Source: Phocaeicola sp. (GTDB lineage Bacteria; Bacteroidota; Bacteroidia; Bacteroidales; Bacteroidaceae). From it: a DNA stretch of 24,684 bases. The first letter of the stretch is position 1, and each line of letters begins with the position of its first letter. The position numbers and the translations under genes are program-made. Of the stretch, positions 7,300 to 15,021 are shown piece by piece. Under the pieces are notes generated by a model that was given only the letters and a program-made list of their open reading frames with translations, was not told the origin of the DNA and did not search any database. The stretch lies in assembly GCA_020026175.1 (NCBI GenBank), contig JAHHQV010000043.1, positions 1 to 24,684 on the forward strand, in the 5' to 3' direction.

Positions 7300-8820
7300 A
7301 TGTTATCAGAAGAAGACAAACAATTATTAGCTAAGAAAGGCATTTCTGAAGAACAGATTGCCGAACAACTGTCTTGTTTTGAGAAAGGTTTCCCTTTCTT
7401 GAAGTTATATGCTGCGGCTTCTGTAGAGAACCGCGGTATTGTTATAGCCGACGAAAAGTCGGTGGATACATACCTTGACGCTTGGGACAATTACAAGGAT
7501 GGAGATAGGAGAATTGTAAAGTTCGTCCCTGCTTCGGGTGCTGCAAGCCGAATGTTCAAGAATATGTTTGAATTTCTCGGAGCTGATTATGATGCACCGG
7601 CTACTGATTTTGAAAAGAAGTTTTTTGGCAAAATCCATAGTTTTGCTTTCTTTGCCGACCTTGATGCAGCTTGTGTGAAAAACAATTCCAAGGGTGTGGA
7701 TGCTTTGATTGCTGACGGAAACTACAAGGCTGTGGTTTCTAATCTGCTGGAAAGTGCAGGACTGAATTATGGTTCATTGCCAAAAGGACTGCTGAAATTC
7801 CACAAATATGATGACGGTGTACGTACTCCGATGGAAGAACATTTGGTGGAAGGTGCGTTGTATGCAGCAGGGAAAAGTGGTGAAGCAAATGTTCACTTTA
7901 CTGTTTCTACCGAACATCGTGAACTTTTCGAGAAACTGGTGGATGAAAAGGTGAGCATGTATTCTTCGAAGTATGGTATTAAGTATAATATCAGTTTTTC
8001 GGAACAGAAACCTAGTACAGATACTGTGGCAGCGGATATGGACAACAAGCCGTTCCGTGATAACGGAAAGCTGCTGTTCCGTCCGGGCGGTCATGGTGCC
8101 TTGATAGAAAACCTGAATGACATTGATGCTGATGTAGTATTTGTAAAGAATATAGACAATGTCGTGCCAGACAGGCTAAAAGGAGAGACTGTGAAATACA
8201 AGAAATTACTGGCTGGTGTATTGGTGACTCTTCAGAAACAAACATTCGATTATCTCCAGATTCTTGATGGAGGACACTATCGTCATGACGAACTTGAGAA
8301 TATAATACGTTTCGTGCAAAATCAGTTGCATTGCCGTAAGGAGGATATAAAAGACCTTGAGGATACAGACCTTGTGATATATCTGCGCAAGAAACTGAAC
8401 CGACCTATGCGTGTGTGTGGTATGGTGAAGAATGTGGGAGAACCGGGCGGAGGTCCGTTCCTTGCATATAATCAGGATGGAACGGTTTCGCTTCAGATTC
8501 TGGAAAGTTCTCAGATAGATATGAATGACCCTGAAAAGAAGGCTATGTTTGAAAAGGGTACTCATTTCAATCCGGTAGATTTGGTGTGTGCCGTGCGTAA
8601 CTATAAGGGAGAAAAGTTTAATCTAGTTGATTTTGTGGATAAGTCTACCGGATTCATTTCGTATAAATCGAAGAACGGAAAAGAACTGAAAGCTCTTGAA
8701 CTGCCAGGGTTGTGGAATGGCTCTATGAGCGACTGGAATACAGTATTTGTAGAAGTGTCTCTTGGTACGTTTAATCCTGTAAAGACTGTAAACGATTTGT
8801 TGAGAGAACAGCATCAGTAG
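7300..8820 (+). CDS. DUF4301 family protein, nucleotidyltransferase-like
   Basis: A 506-residue cytoplasmic protein of the Bacteroidetes DUF4301 family. I place the start at 7300 (MLSEEDKQLLAKKG); the in-frame ATG at 7282 adds six residues that look non-native. Residues ~74-90 (VKFVPASGAASRMFKN) resemble the glycine-rich N-terminal nucleotide loop of sugar-phosphate nucleotidyltransferases. Near residue 260 the segment LLFRPGGHGALIENLNDIDADVVFVKNIDNVVPD resembles the UDP-sugar pyrophosphorylase region that follows the metal site. I therefore infer a UDPGP-like fold, but the substrate is unknown. The C-terminal part holds GMVKNVGEPGGGPF and an ending with SLGTFNPVKTVNDLL. It is followed after 39 bases by the PNGase F-like gene on the same strand, probably in one transcript. 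Confidence 0.85.
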   Translation: MLSEEDKQLLAKKGISEEQIAEQLSCFEKGFPFLKLYAAASVENRGIVIADEKSVDTYLDAWDNYKDGDRRIVKFVPASGAASRMFKNMFEFLGADYDAPATDFEKKFFGKIHSFAFFADLDAACVKNNSKGVDALIADGNYKAVVSNLLESAGLNYGSLPKGLLKFHKYDDGVRTPMEEHLVEGALYAAGKSGEANVHFTVSTEHRELFEKLVDEKVSMYSSKYGIKYNISFSEQKPSTDTVAADMDNKPFRDNGKLLFRPGGHGALIENLNDIDADVVFVKNIDNVVPDRLKGETVKYKKLLAGVLVTLQKQTFDYLQILDGGHYRHDELENIIRFVQNQLHCRKEDIKDLEDTDLVIYLRKKLNRPMRVCGMVKNVGEPGGGPFLAYNQDGTVSLQILESSQIDMNDPEKKAMFEKGTHFNPVDLVCAVRNYKGEKFNLVDFVDKSTGFISYKSKNGKELKALELPGLWNGSMSDWNTVFVEVSLGTFNPVKTVNDLLREQHQ

Positions 8821-8859
8821 AATCTTGAAAAAACAATTGATAATATATTTTTTATTTAA

Positions 8860-10095
8860 ATGACAATAGGAAAAACTATTTTAGCTTTTGCTTCATGTGT
8901 TGCATTTGTCTCGTGTGGACACAAGGAGCTGCCTTCTTTGGGTGATACGGAAATAACAGTATTTAATCATGAAAACGTGCATTTCTATCCGGATTCTTTA
9001 AAGAATATCATGGCTCCAGATGAAAATGGGGTTATAAGAATGGTGAACGGTAGAATACTGCTAAAGAAAATACAGATACCTGAATATAAAAGGAATGTGA
9101 CAGTGGGCATAAAGGTAAACCTTGCTTCGAACGGTGACCGCTGGGACAAGTCCGGTTCTGTGTTTGTTTTGCCTAAGGCTTCTGCAATCAATCTTATGAA
9201 TATTGCTGAGGGCAAGGAGAAATTTCCTGAAGTTGACAGCACGAAATACGAGAATTTCAAAGGAATAGTTGCAGGGGAAAATTATCTGCCTACTATAGAA
9301 TTGCTGCGCTTTATGACACCTTTTGGGGTGGGACATTTTAGCGGTAATAATGATGTACTGACTTCAAAACGTCGTCCTGTATATATACCGAAATGGGAAA
9401 AGTCGGTTACATGGGAACAGGATATAACTCATCTTTATTCAGCCTTGGAAGGCGAGGCATATGTGGGTGTCTTTATCGATACTTGGACAAAAGAGGGATA
9501 TATAGCAGATGTAAGACTTGACATCAAGGAAAGCAAGATTTCGTGTGATGCAATGACAAAGACAAATATTACTCCTCTTGTCAACACTGTGTATTATGTA
9601 GGTCAGTCTTATCCTGATATTTTTGCGAGAAAGGCAGTGGAAACAGAATTTTCGTTGCCTAGAGATGCCAAAAATGTACAGCTGAAATATATAGTGACAG
9701 GGCATGGGGGCCATAGTGGTGGAGATGAATTTGTGGAAAAACAGAACATCGTATCTATAGACGGTGAAAACGTATTGGACTTTATCCCTTGGAGAGATGA
9801 TTGTGCCTCATTCCGCAGATATAATCCGGCTACTGGGGTATGGCTCATCAAACGTCTGGCTTCTTACATAAGCGACGAAGGTTATAAGGAAAAGATGGTT
9901 GAAGAACCTTTGGCTTCATCCGACTTGTCTCGCTCTAACTGGTGTCCGGGAAGTGATGTTATCCCTGAAACTGTACATCTTGGCGACATGAAGGCTGGAA
10001 CTCACACATTTAAAGTACAGATAAAAGATGCACAGCCTGTAAACGGAAATGAATTGAACCACTGGTTGGTTTCGGCATATCTGGTATGGGAATAA
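8860..10095 (+). CDS. PNGase F-like peptide:N-glycosidase lipoprotein
   Basis: A 411-residue predicted lipoprotein: the leader ends AFVSC, with C19 as the lipidation site, so it should be anchored in an envelope membrane. The rest matches both eight-stranded PNGase F domains. The first has NLASNGDRWDKSGSVFVL, corresponding to the ECDEWDRYANVYV region with the essential Asp (here D96); ELLRFMTPFGVG, like RFITPYWVG; and FIDTWTKEGYIADVRLDI, like YTETWLAKGREYSVDFDI. The second has YIVTGHGGHSGGDEFVEKQNIVSIDG with an acidic residue (E290) at the position of the catalytic Glu, then SRSNWCPGSDVIPETVHLG, like the AGWCPG segment. In the TETW motif the Glu is replaced by Asp (D207). The enzyme would release N-glycans from host glycoproteins. 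The gene follows the DUF4301 gene by 39 bases. Confidence 0.87.
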   Translation: MTIGKTILAFASCVAFVSCGHKELPSLGDTEITVFNHENVHFYPDSLKNIMAPDENGVIRMVNGRILLKKIQIPEYKRNVTVGIKVNLASNGDRWDKSGSVFVLPKASAINLMNIAEGKEKFPEVDSTKYENFKGIVAGENYLPTIELLRFMTPFGVGHFSGNNDVLTSKRRPVYIPKWEKSVTWEQDITHLYSALEGEAYVGVFIDTWTKEGYIADVRLDIKESKISCDAMTKTNITPLVNTVYYVGQSYPDIFARKAVETEFSLPRDAKNVQLKYIVTGHGGHSGGDEFVEKQNIVSIDGENVLDFIPWRDDCASFRRYNPATGVWLIKRLASYISDEGYKEKMVEEPLASSDLSRSNWCPGSDVIPETVHLGDMKAGTHTFKVQIKDAQPVNGNELNHWLVSAYLVWE

Positions 10096-10119
10096 AAGAA
10101 TCAATCTATAAAATACATG

Positions 10120-10153
10120 CGGCTTGGTTTGTCTTGATATTCAGATCAAGCCG
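10120..10153 (+). terminator. Weak hairpin after the PNGase F-like gene
   Basis: CGGCTTG (10120-10126) pairs with CAAGCCG (10147-10153). A competing inner hairpin, CTTGAT/ATCAAG, shares the right arm. No clear T-run follows. It sits 25 bases after the stop codon and is the only candidate 3'-end structure before purT. Confidence 0.4.
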
Positions 10154-10222
10154 AAGGTATTTATAATTGATGTATTTGGCATCCTTGTTTCGACAAAAAT
10201 TGTTTTTTTATAATTTGTTAGA

Positions 10223-10254
10223 TTACAATTTTGTAAGAAAAAATTATATCTTTG
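10223..10254 (+). promoter_or_regulatory. Probable promoter of purT
   Basis: TATCTTTG at 10247-10254 is a full TAnnTTTG -7 match, 28 bases before the ATG. The best -33 candidate at 20-base spacing is the degenerate TTAC near 10223. I see no purine riboswitch structure in the leader. Confidence 0.6.
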
Positions 10255-10282
10255 CAGATATATTGATAAATCCTTATTAATT

Positions 10283-11452
10283 ATGACAAAGAAGATACTT
10301 TTGCTTGGCTCTGGAGAATTAGGTAAAGAGTTTGTTATTGCTGCCCAAAGACTAGGACAGTATGTAATTGCATGTGATTCTTATGCCGGTGCGCCGGCTA
10401 TGCAGGTTGCCGATGCTTTCGAAGTATTCAGCATGCTTGATGGTGATGCTCTCGATAAAGTTGTAGAGAAATATCATCCTGATATTATAGTTCCTGAAAT
10501 AGAAGCTATTAGAACTGAACGTCTTTTCCATCTGGAAAAAGAAGGAATACAGGTTGTTCCTAGTGCCCGTGCCGTAAATTTCACAATGAACCGTAAGGCT
10601 ATCCGTGACTTGGCGGCAAAAGAATTGGGGCTTAAGACTGCTAAGTATTTCTATGCCAAATCATACGAAGAACTGAAGGAGGCTGCAAATAAGATTGGAT
10701 ATCCATGTGTGATAAAACCCTTGATGTCTTCATCAGGAAAAGGACAGAGTATAGCTAAAAGTCCTGAAGACTTACAACACTCGTGGGACTATGGATGTAG
10801 TGGAAGTCGTGGTGATATAAAAGAACTGATAGTTGAAGAATTTGTAAAATTCGACAGCGAGATAACTCTTCTTACTGTAACACAGAAGAACGGTCCTACA
10901 TTGTTCTGCCCTCCTATAGGTCATGTGCAGAAAGGCGGTGACTATCGTGAAAGCTTCCAACCTGCCCATATCGCTCCAGAACATCTTGCTGAGGCTCAGG
11001 ATATGGCTGCCAAGGTTACAGAAGCTCTTACAGGATATGGACTTTGGGGTGTGGAATTTTTCTTGAGCCATGATAATGGTGTATATTTCTCGGAACTGTC
11101 TCCGCGTCCGCATGACACAGGAATGGTGACTCTTGCCAATACACAGAACCTGAATGAGTTTGAACTTCATCTCTATGCTGTGTTGGGATTACCTATCCCT
11201 GGTATTACTCAAGAGCATATAGGTGCAAGTGCTGTTATACTTTCTCCTATTGCAAGTCAGAACCCTCCAAGATATAAGGGACTTGAAGATGTATGCTCGC
11301 AGAAGGATACTTATCTTCGTCTTTTCGGCAAACCGTTTACAAAGGTGAACCGTCGTATGGGGGTAGTGGTATGCTATGATAAAGTTGACGGAAATCTTGA
11401 TGCTTTAAGAGATAAATGTAAATCTCTCGCTGACAAAGTAGAGGTTTATTAA
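10283..11452 (+). CDS. purT: Formate-dependent phosphoribosylglycinamide formyltransferase 2
   Basis: A 389-residue ATP-grasp enzyme, near the usual ~390 of E. coli PurT. It converts GAR, ATP and formate to formyl-GAR, the third step of purine synthesis, in the cytoplasm. The N-terminal pre-ATP-grasp domain begins LLLGSGELGKEFVIAAQRLG with the family hallmarks DAPAM-like GAPAM, MLDGDAL and VPEIEAI. The ATP-grasp centre has CVIKPLMSSSGKGQS (~147-161). FSELSPRPHDTGMVTLA and FELHLYAVLGLPIPG follow, and the C-terminal lid has GASAVILSP and FGKPFTKVNRRMGV. Use of formate fits the pflB/pflA genes about 10 kb away, which supply formate from pyruvate, though the two loci are not in one operon. It is transcribed alone from its own promoter to the terminator at 11476-11541. 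Confidence 0.97.
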   Translation: MTKKILLLGSGELGKEFVIAAQRLGQYVIACDSYAGAPAMQVADAFEVFSMLDGDALDKVVEKYHPDIIVPEIEAIRTERLFHLEKEGIQVVPSARAVNFTMNRKAIRDLAAKELGLKTAKYFYAKSYEELKEAANKIGYPCVIKPLMSSSGKGQSIAKSPEDLQHSWDYGCSGSRGDIKELIVEEFVKFDSEITLLTVTQKNGPTLFCPPIGHVQKGGDYRESFQPAHIAPEHLAEAQDMAAKVTEALTGYGLWGVEFFLSHDNGVYFSELSPRPHDTGMVTLANTQNLNEFELHLYAVLGLPIPGITQEHIGASAVILSPIASQNPPRYKGLEDVCSQKDTYLRLFGKPFTKVNRRMGVVVCYDKVDGNLDALRDKCKSLADKVEVY

Positions 11453-11475
11453 AATAATACATCATATACTTATTT

Positions 11476-11541
11476 AAGACGGCTGTCAGTTGCTTTTCAA
11501 AAGGTAAATGTTTGAAAGGTACTTGACTGCCGCCTTTTTTT
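11476..11541 (+). terminator. Rho-independent terminator of purT
   Basis: A long imperfect stem pairs 11476-11501 with 11511-11535, with a few mismatches and the short loop AGGTAAATG, followed by a run of T ending at 11541. It lies 24 bases after the purT stop codon. Confidence 0.88.
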
Positions 11542-11605
11542 GTATCTGTTTATACATCATGGTGACGTTTTATGGCATTGTGTACTCTGATTTATGTTGT
11601 AGAAG

Positions 11606-11636
11606 TTGCTTTTCTTTCAGGTTTTCTGTATATTCG
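11606..11636 (+). promoter_or_regulatory. Probable promoter of the DUF308 gene
   Basis: TTG at 11606-11608 is followed after exactly 20 bases by TATATTCG (11629-11636), one base off the TAnnTTTG consensus. The predicted start would leave a leader of about 20 bases before the ATG at 11663. Confidence 0.5.
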
Positions 11637-11662
11637 TATGAAAATATAAAATTAGATTTTAA

Positions 11663-12244
11663 ATGAAAACATTGAATTATTCTTTATTGAGTACAATATG
11701 TGCATTGATAATTGGCATATTGTTGGTGGTATGGCCTGATGTGGCAGTTAGCTATCTTGTAATATCCATAGGAGTATTGTTCTTTATTCCTGGTATGATA
11801 GGTATTTTCTTTTATTATTCTACAGCTAAGTCAATGGAGAAAAAAGGAGTCAAGAAAATGTTCCCTATACCAGCTTTGGGTAGTGCCATGCTTGGTTTTT
11901 GGCTTATGCTGATGCCTGATTTTTTTATAGAAATACTGATGTATGTGTTGGGTGTATTGCTTGTATTGGCAGGTTTGTCTCAGTTCATGAAGTTTCTGGC
12001 TGTTAGAAAGACTATGGAAGTTCCTGTGTTTATGCCAGTTTTCTCTGTGTTGATATTGATGGCTGGTATGCTTGTACTCTTTAACCCTTTCAGTGCTGCT
12101 GCAGTTCCGTTTATGATATTGGGAATATCTGCCATCTTCTATGCTTTGACTGATTTGCTGAGGCTGATAAAATATAAGAAGCAACAAATTGAGGAAGAGA
12201 AAAATATAGTTGATATAACTCCAATAGAGGAAATTAAGGAATAA
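11663..12244 (+). CDS. DUF308 (HdeD-like) membrane protein
   Basis: A 193-residue protein with about six hydrophobic segments in three hairpin-like pairs: residues ~8-25 and 30-50, ~72-88 and 90-106, ~122-138 and 143-165. Each pair has short, weakly repeated signatures such as GILLVVWPD, GFWLMLMPD and GMLVLFNPF, the internal repeat pattern of DUF308/HdeD proteins. The C-terminus is a charged cytoplasmic tail rich in Lys and Glu. HdeD in E. coli is linked to acid resistance, but the biochemical role of DUF308 proteins is unknown and should not be transferred with confidence. It is a single gene between its own promoter and the bidirectional terminator at 12258-12317. Confidence 0.85.
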   Translation: MKTLNYSLLSTICALIIGILLVVWPDVAVSYLVISIGVLFFIPGMIGIFFYYSTAKSMEKKGVKKMFPIPALGSAMLGFWLMLMPDFFIEILMYVLGVLLVLAGLSQFMKFLAVRKTMEVPVFMPVFSVLILMAGMLVLFNPFSAAAVPFMILGISAIFYALTDLLRLIKYKKQQIEEEKNIVDITPIEEIKE

Positions 12245-12257
12245 TAAATAGACTGTT

Positions 12258-12317
12258 AAAAAAAATACTTCACCCCTGCTACATTATGCCGTGTAGTAGG
12301 GGTGAAGTGTTTTTTAT
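12258..12317. terminator. Bidirectional terminator between DUF308 gene and AraC regulator gene
   Basis: Arms 12267-12283 and 12292-12308 form a 17-base stem with one mismatch and an 8-base loop. An A-run lies on the left (12258-12265) and a T-run on the right (12310-12315), giving U-runs for both the plus-strand gene ending at 12244 and the minus-strand gene ending at 12319. Confidence 0.9.
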
Positions 12318-12318
12318 T

Positions 12319-13167
12319 CTAAAGATGAGAATTTCTATATAGCTTGGGAGACATGCCTGTATATCTCTTGAAATATTTTCCGAAGAAAGATATATCCGGG
12401 AAATTGAGTGAATATGCAATTTCCTGAATGGTCATCTCGCTTGATCTTAGTTTTGCCTTTGCGTCATTTATTATAAATGAAGATATTATGTCGGTAAGAG
12501 TTTTGCCGGTAATCTTTTTTATAGTGGTGCTAAGATGCTGTGGCGAGAGGTGCATTTTGTCGGCATAGAAACCAACGTTCCTCTCTGTATGATAGTTCAT
12601 TACAACAATTCTCACCAGTTCTTTTACTATTTCATGATTCCTATTGTATTGCTGTCCAGGGCATTTGCTATTTATAATAGAATTGCTCAATCCAAGAATG
12701 AGCTGTGTATACGACAAAGAAGCTTGCTCTTTGTTTATTTCTCCTGAAATGTTTTTAGCTTTAATCAAAAGCTTTATATATGTAGTCAATAAAGACTCAG
12801 CTTTTTTGTTAAGTTGAATAAGAGGCCTTTCAAAAATATCTGGTGTATATTCTAAAGTCTTTGTAAATAGATTGGAGCATCTAATGAGGTCTGTGGCGAA
12901 TCCTATAAACAAAAATCTGCAATCTTTGCTTTGCTCTGTTATCTGGAAATATAAATCAGAAAGTATAATGAGCAGAGAGCCAGGCTTCATTGTATATTGT
13001 GATAAGTGTAAGTTGACTTTACAATTACCTCTTATACATAATAAAAACAAATATGCTGAAACCCTATTAGGAGTGCTGAATAGCCGCTTGAAATTGCCGC
13101 AGATGTCTATTCCAGCCATTAAATTTAAATCTTGTGGTATGTTGTCTAGATTTTTTATATGCTCCAT
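12319..13167 (-). CDS. AraC family transcriptional regulator
   Basis: A 282-residue DNA-binding regulator. I start it at the ATG at 13167 (MEHIKNLDNIPQDL) because a full promoter lies at 13194-13224; the longer in-frame start at 13224 would fall inside that promoter. Residues ~25-90 form a cupin-like sensor (LFLLCIRGNCKVNLHLSQYTMKPGSLLIILS), and a helical linker runs to ~180. The C-terminal AraC domain has two helix-turn-helices: NVGFYADKMHLSPQHLSTTIKKITGKTL (~197-224) and MTIQEIAYSLNFPDISFFGKYFKRYTGMSPKLYR (~245-278). The ligand is unknown. It is not co-directional in one unit with the aquaporin gene upstream of it, because the terminator at 13286-13329 separates them. Confidence 0.93.
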   Translation of the reverse strand: MEHIKNLDNIPQDLNLMAGIDICGNFKRLFSTPNRVSAYLFLLCIRGNCKVNLHLSQYTMKPGSLLIILSDLYFQITEQSKDCRFLFIGFATDLIRCSNLFTKTLEYTPDIFERPLIQLNKKAESLLTTYIKLLIKAKNISGEINKEQASLSYTQLILGLSNSIINSKCPGQQYNRNHEIVKELVRIVVMNYHTERNVGFYADKMHLSPQHLSTTIKKITGKTLTDIISSFIINDAKAKLRSSEMTIQEIAYSLNFPDISFFGKYFKRYTGMSPKLYRNSHL

Positions 13168-13193
13168 TTTTATCAATATATTAAATATATAAG

Positions 13194-13224
13194 CAAAATT
13201 AATACTATTACAATAATTAAGCAA
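13194..13224 (-). promoter_or_regulatory. Promoter of the AraC regulator gene
   Basis: On the minus strand TTTTTG (-33; TTG at 13222-13224) is followed after 20 bases by TAATTTTG (13194-13201), a full -7 match. The leader to the ATG at 13167 is about 18-20 bases. The position decides the start codon of the gene. Confidence 0.8.
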
Positions 13225-13285
13225 AAAGAAATACCTTTTTTTCTTTAATTTGTACTAGTATTTTATGTAATTTACTATATATGAT

Positions 13286-13329
13286 AAGATAAAAAGTAGA
13301 TGTATCATAATAAGTGATACATCTACTTT
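13286..13329 (-). terminator. Terminator of the ZupT-aquaporin unit
   Basis: Arms 13293-13307 and 13315-13329 are perfect 15-base complements with a 7-base loop. On the minus strand the stem is followed by TTTTTATCTT. It lies 29 bases after the aquaporin stop codon. Confidence 0.88.
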
Positions 13330-13357
13330 GTAATAGTGTAAGATTTATATTGACTGT

Positions 13358-14038
13358 TTATTTTTCAGAGCTGATGAATTTCCATACAAGTGCACTGAAT
13401 GCCGCTCCTACAAATGGTGCTACGATGAATAGCCACAACTGGCTCAGAGCTTCTCCTCCTTCCATCAATGCAGGGCCTATACTTCTGGCTGGATTTACAG
13501 AAGTTCCTGTTATAGGGATACATACTATATGGATAAGTGTAAGAGTCAATCCGATGGCTAGACCTGCTAAGTTACCTGCTCCACGTTTTTCGTCGGTTGC
13601 TCCTAATACAACCAAAACGAAGATGAAAGTAAATACTGCTTCTGCTATAAATGCCTGTGCTGTTTCTCCTGTACCAAAACCATTTGCACCAGTCATTGTT
13701 GGTCCTGTATGCCCTCCTGTACTTACTAGTAGTGAAAGTATGAGTGAACCTATAATTGCTCCTACAATCTGGAACAGCATGTACATGAAAGCATCTTTTG
13801 TTTCCATTTTTCCGTTAAGCCATGCTCCCAATGTGATGGCAGGATTGATGTGGCAACCTGATATGTTGCCAATGCAATAAGCCATAGCAACAACAGATAG
13901 ACCAAAAGCAAGTGCTACGCCCAAAGTGCCTGTTCCACCACCTACTGTGCCGGCAATATCGCCTGCAAATACTGCACTACCGCAACCTAACAAAACCAGT
14001 ACCATAGTACCTAGTAATTCTGCAATGTACTTTTTCAT
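13358..14038 (-). CDS. aqpZ: AqpZ-type aquaporin (MIP family)
   Basis: A 226-residue MIP channel, starting at the ATG at 14038 (MKKYIAELLGTMVLVLLGCG); the longer ORF start at 14092 overlaps the preceding gene and is unlikely. Six membrane spans and two half-helices carry the NPA boxes: GCHINPAITLG (NPA 65-67) and GTSVNPARSIGPAL (NPA 182-184). The selectivity-filter positions match E. coli AqpZ: F45, H170, T179 and R185, with H-to-T-to-R spacing of 9 and 6 residues as in AqpZ. This predicts a water channel rather than a glycerol facilitator. The gene lies 50 bases after zupT on the same strand with no terminator between them, so they are probably co-transcribed, and it ends at the hairpin at 13286-13329. 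Confidence 0.95.
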   Translation of the reverse strand: MKKYIAELLGTMVLVLLGCGSAVFAGDIAGTVGGGTGTLGVALAFGLSVVAMAYCIGNISGCHINPAITLGAWLNGKMETKDAFMYMLFQIVGAIIGSLILSLLVSTGGHTGPTMTGANGFGTGETAQAFIAEAVFTFIFVLVVLGATDEKRGAGNLAGLAIGLTLTLIHIVCIPITGTSVNPARSIGPALMEGGEALSQLWLFIVAPFVGAAFSALVWKFISSEK

Positions 14039-14088
14039 AATTCTAATTTTTAAAAAGTTAATAATATGTTTATTTTTTTTTAAAAAAC

Positions 14089-14880
14089 TCACATTAATAG
14101 AAGGCTTATAGCCATAATTGCCATGCCAAGAATGACTCCAATTATACCCATATGATGGTGTCCGTATTTTTCTGTACCAGGAAGCAATTCGTCAAATGAT
14201 ATATAAACCATTATACCTGAGACAAATGCCAGTAACATGGCATTGATAGTCGGTGTCCAGAAAGGCATGAGAAACATAAAACCTACAATTGCGCCTATAG
14301 GCTCTGCCATACCTGAAAGGAAAGAATACCAAAAGGCTTTTTTTCTGCTGTTGGTAGAGTGGTATATGGGAACTGATACAGCTATGCCTTCAGGAATGTT
14401 ATGAATGGCTATGGCTACTACAATGGGAATGGCTATCTCCATATCGGCCAGTGCTGAGGTGAATGTTGCAAGCCCTTCGGGAAAATTGTGTATACCTATG
14501 GCCAGTGCCATCATTATGCCTGTTCGCTTCAGTACTTTGCCTTTGTCGGAATCGGAGTGTATTTCGTGTGGGTTTTCATCTTCAGGCACAAGCAGGTCTA
14601 TTATGGCTATAAGTATTATGCCCAAAAAGAAGGCCAATAGCATATATGCTGTAGCTGTCTTTTCGCTATATATGCCAGAAAGCAAATGTACAGACTCTGG
14701 CATCAGTTCCATGAAGGATACATAAATCATCACTCCTGCAGAAAGGCCTAGTGAGGCTGAAAGAAATTTTTTGTTTGTTCGTTTGGCTATTAACGCTATA
14801 AGACTGCCTATTCCAGTAGAGAGTCCGGCTATGAGAGTAAGACAGAAAGCCAATATTATATCGTTATTATTAATATCCAT
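14089..14880 (-). CDS. zupT: ZIP family metal transporter, ZupT-type
   Basis: A 263-residue inner-membrane importer with eight spans, the typical ZupT size. The ZIP metal site is intact: H131-N-F-P-E135 in the fourth span and H160-N-I-P-E164 in the fifth. An early signature is GLSAGVMIYVSFMELMPES (~45-63). The cytoplasmic loop at ~100-115 is acidic and His-containing (PEDENPHEIHSDSD). ZupT imports Zn(II) and other divalent metals (Fe, Mn, Co) from the periplasm. Upstream on the same strand, beyond the hairpin at 14950-14989, is the TonB-dependent receptor, which could supply the outer-membrane step. A -7-like TATATTCG lies at 14908-14915 with no clear -33 element, so the promoter is uncertain; the aquaporin gene follows by 50 bases. 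Confidence 0.95.
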   Translation of the reverse strand: MDINNNDIILAFCLTLIAGLSTGIGSLIALIAKRTNKKFLSASLGLSAGVMIYVSFMELMPESVHLLSGIYSEKTATAYMLLAFFLGIILIAIIDLLVPEDENPHEIHSDSDKGKVLKRTGIMMALAIGIHNFPEGLATFTSALADMEIAIPIVVAIAIHNIPEGIAVSVPIYHSTNSRKKAFWYSFLSGMAEPIGAIVGFMFLMPFWTPTINAMLLAFVSGIMVYISFDELLPGTEKYGHHHMGIIGVILGMAIMAISLLLM

Positions 14881-14949
14881 GTATTTGTGTTTAGATTCTG
14901 TTTACTGCGAATATAATAATAAATATCTAAATAAGTGTGTTTAGCTACA

Positions 14950-14989
14950 AAAAATATGCCCGAATAACGTTTTTTTGTTATTCGGGCAT
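14950..14989 (-). terminator. Terminator of the TonB receptor gene
   Basis: Arms 14956-14968 and 14977-14989 are perfect 13-base complements with an 8-base loop. On the minus strand ATTTTTTG follows. It lies between the receptor stop (15022) and the zupT start (14880), so read-through to zupT would have to pass it. Confidence 0.88.
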
Positions 14990-15021
14990 GTATATTATAT
15001 TGTTTGAAAAGCTTTTAATTA

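Noticed and set aside
13168..13224. N-terminally extended AraC start at 13224
   Set aside because: The extension overlaps a full promoter and its residues do not resemble the family; the ATG at 13167 is preferred.
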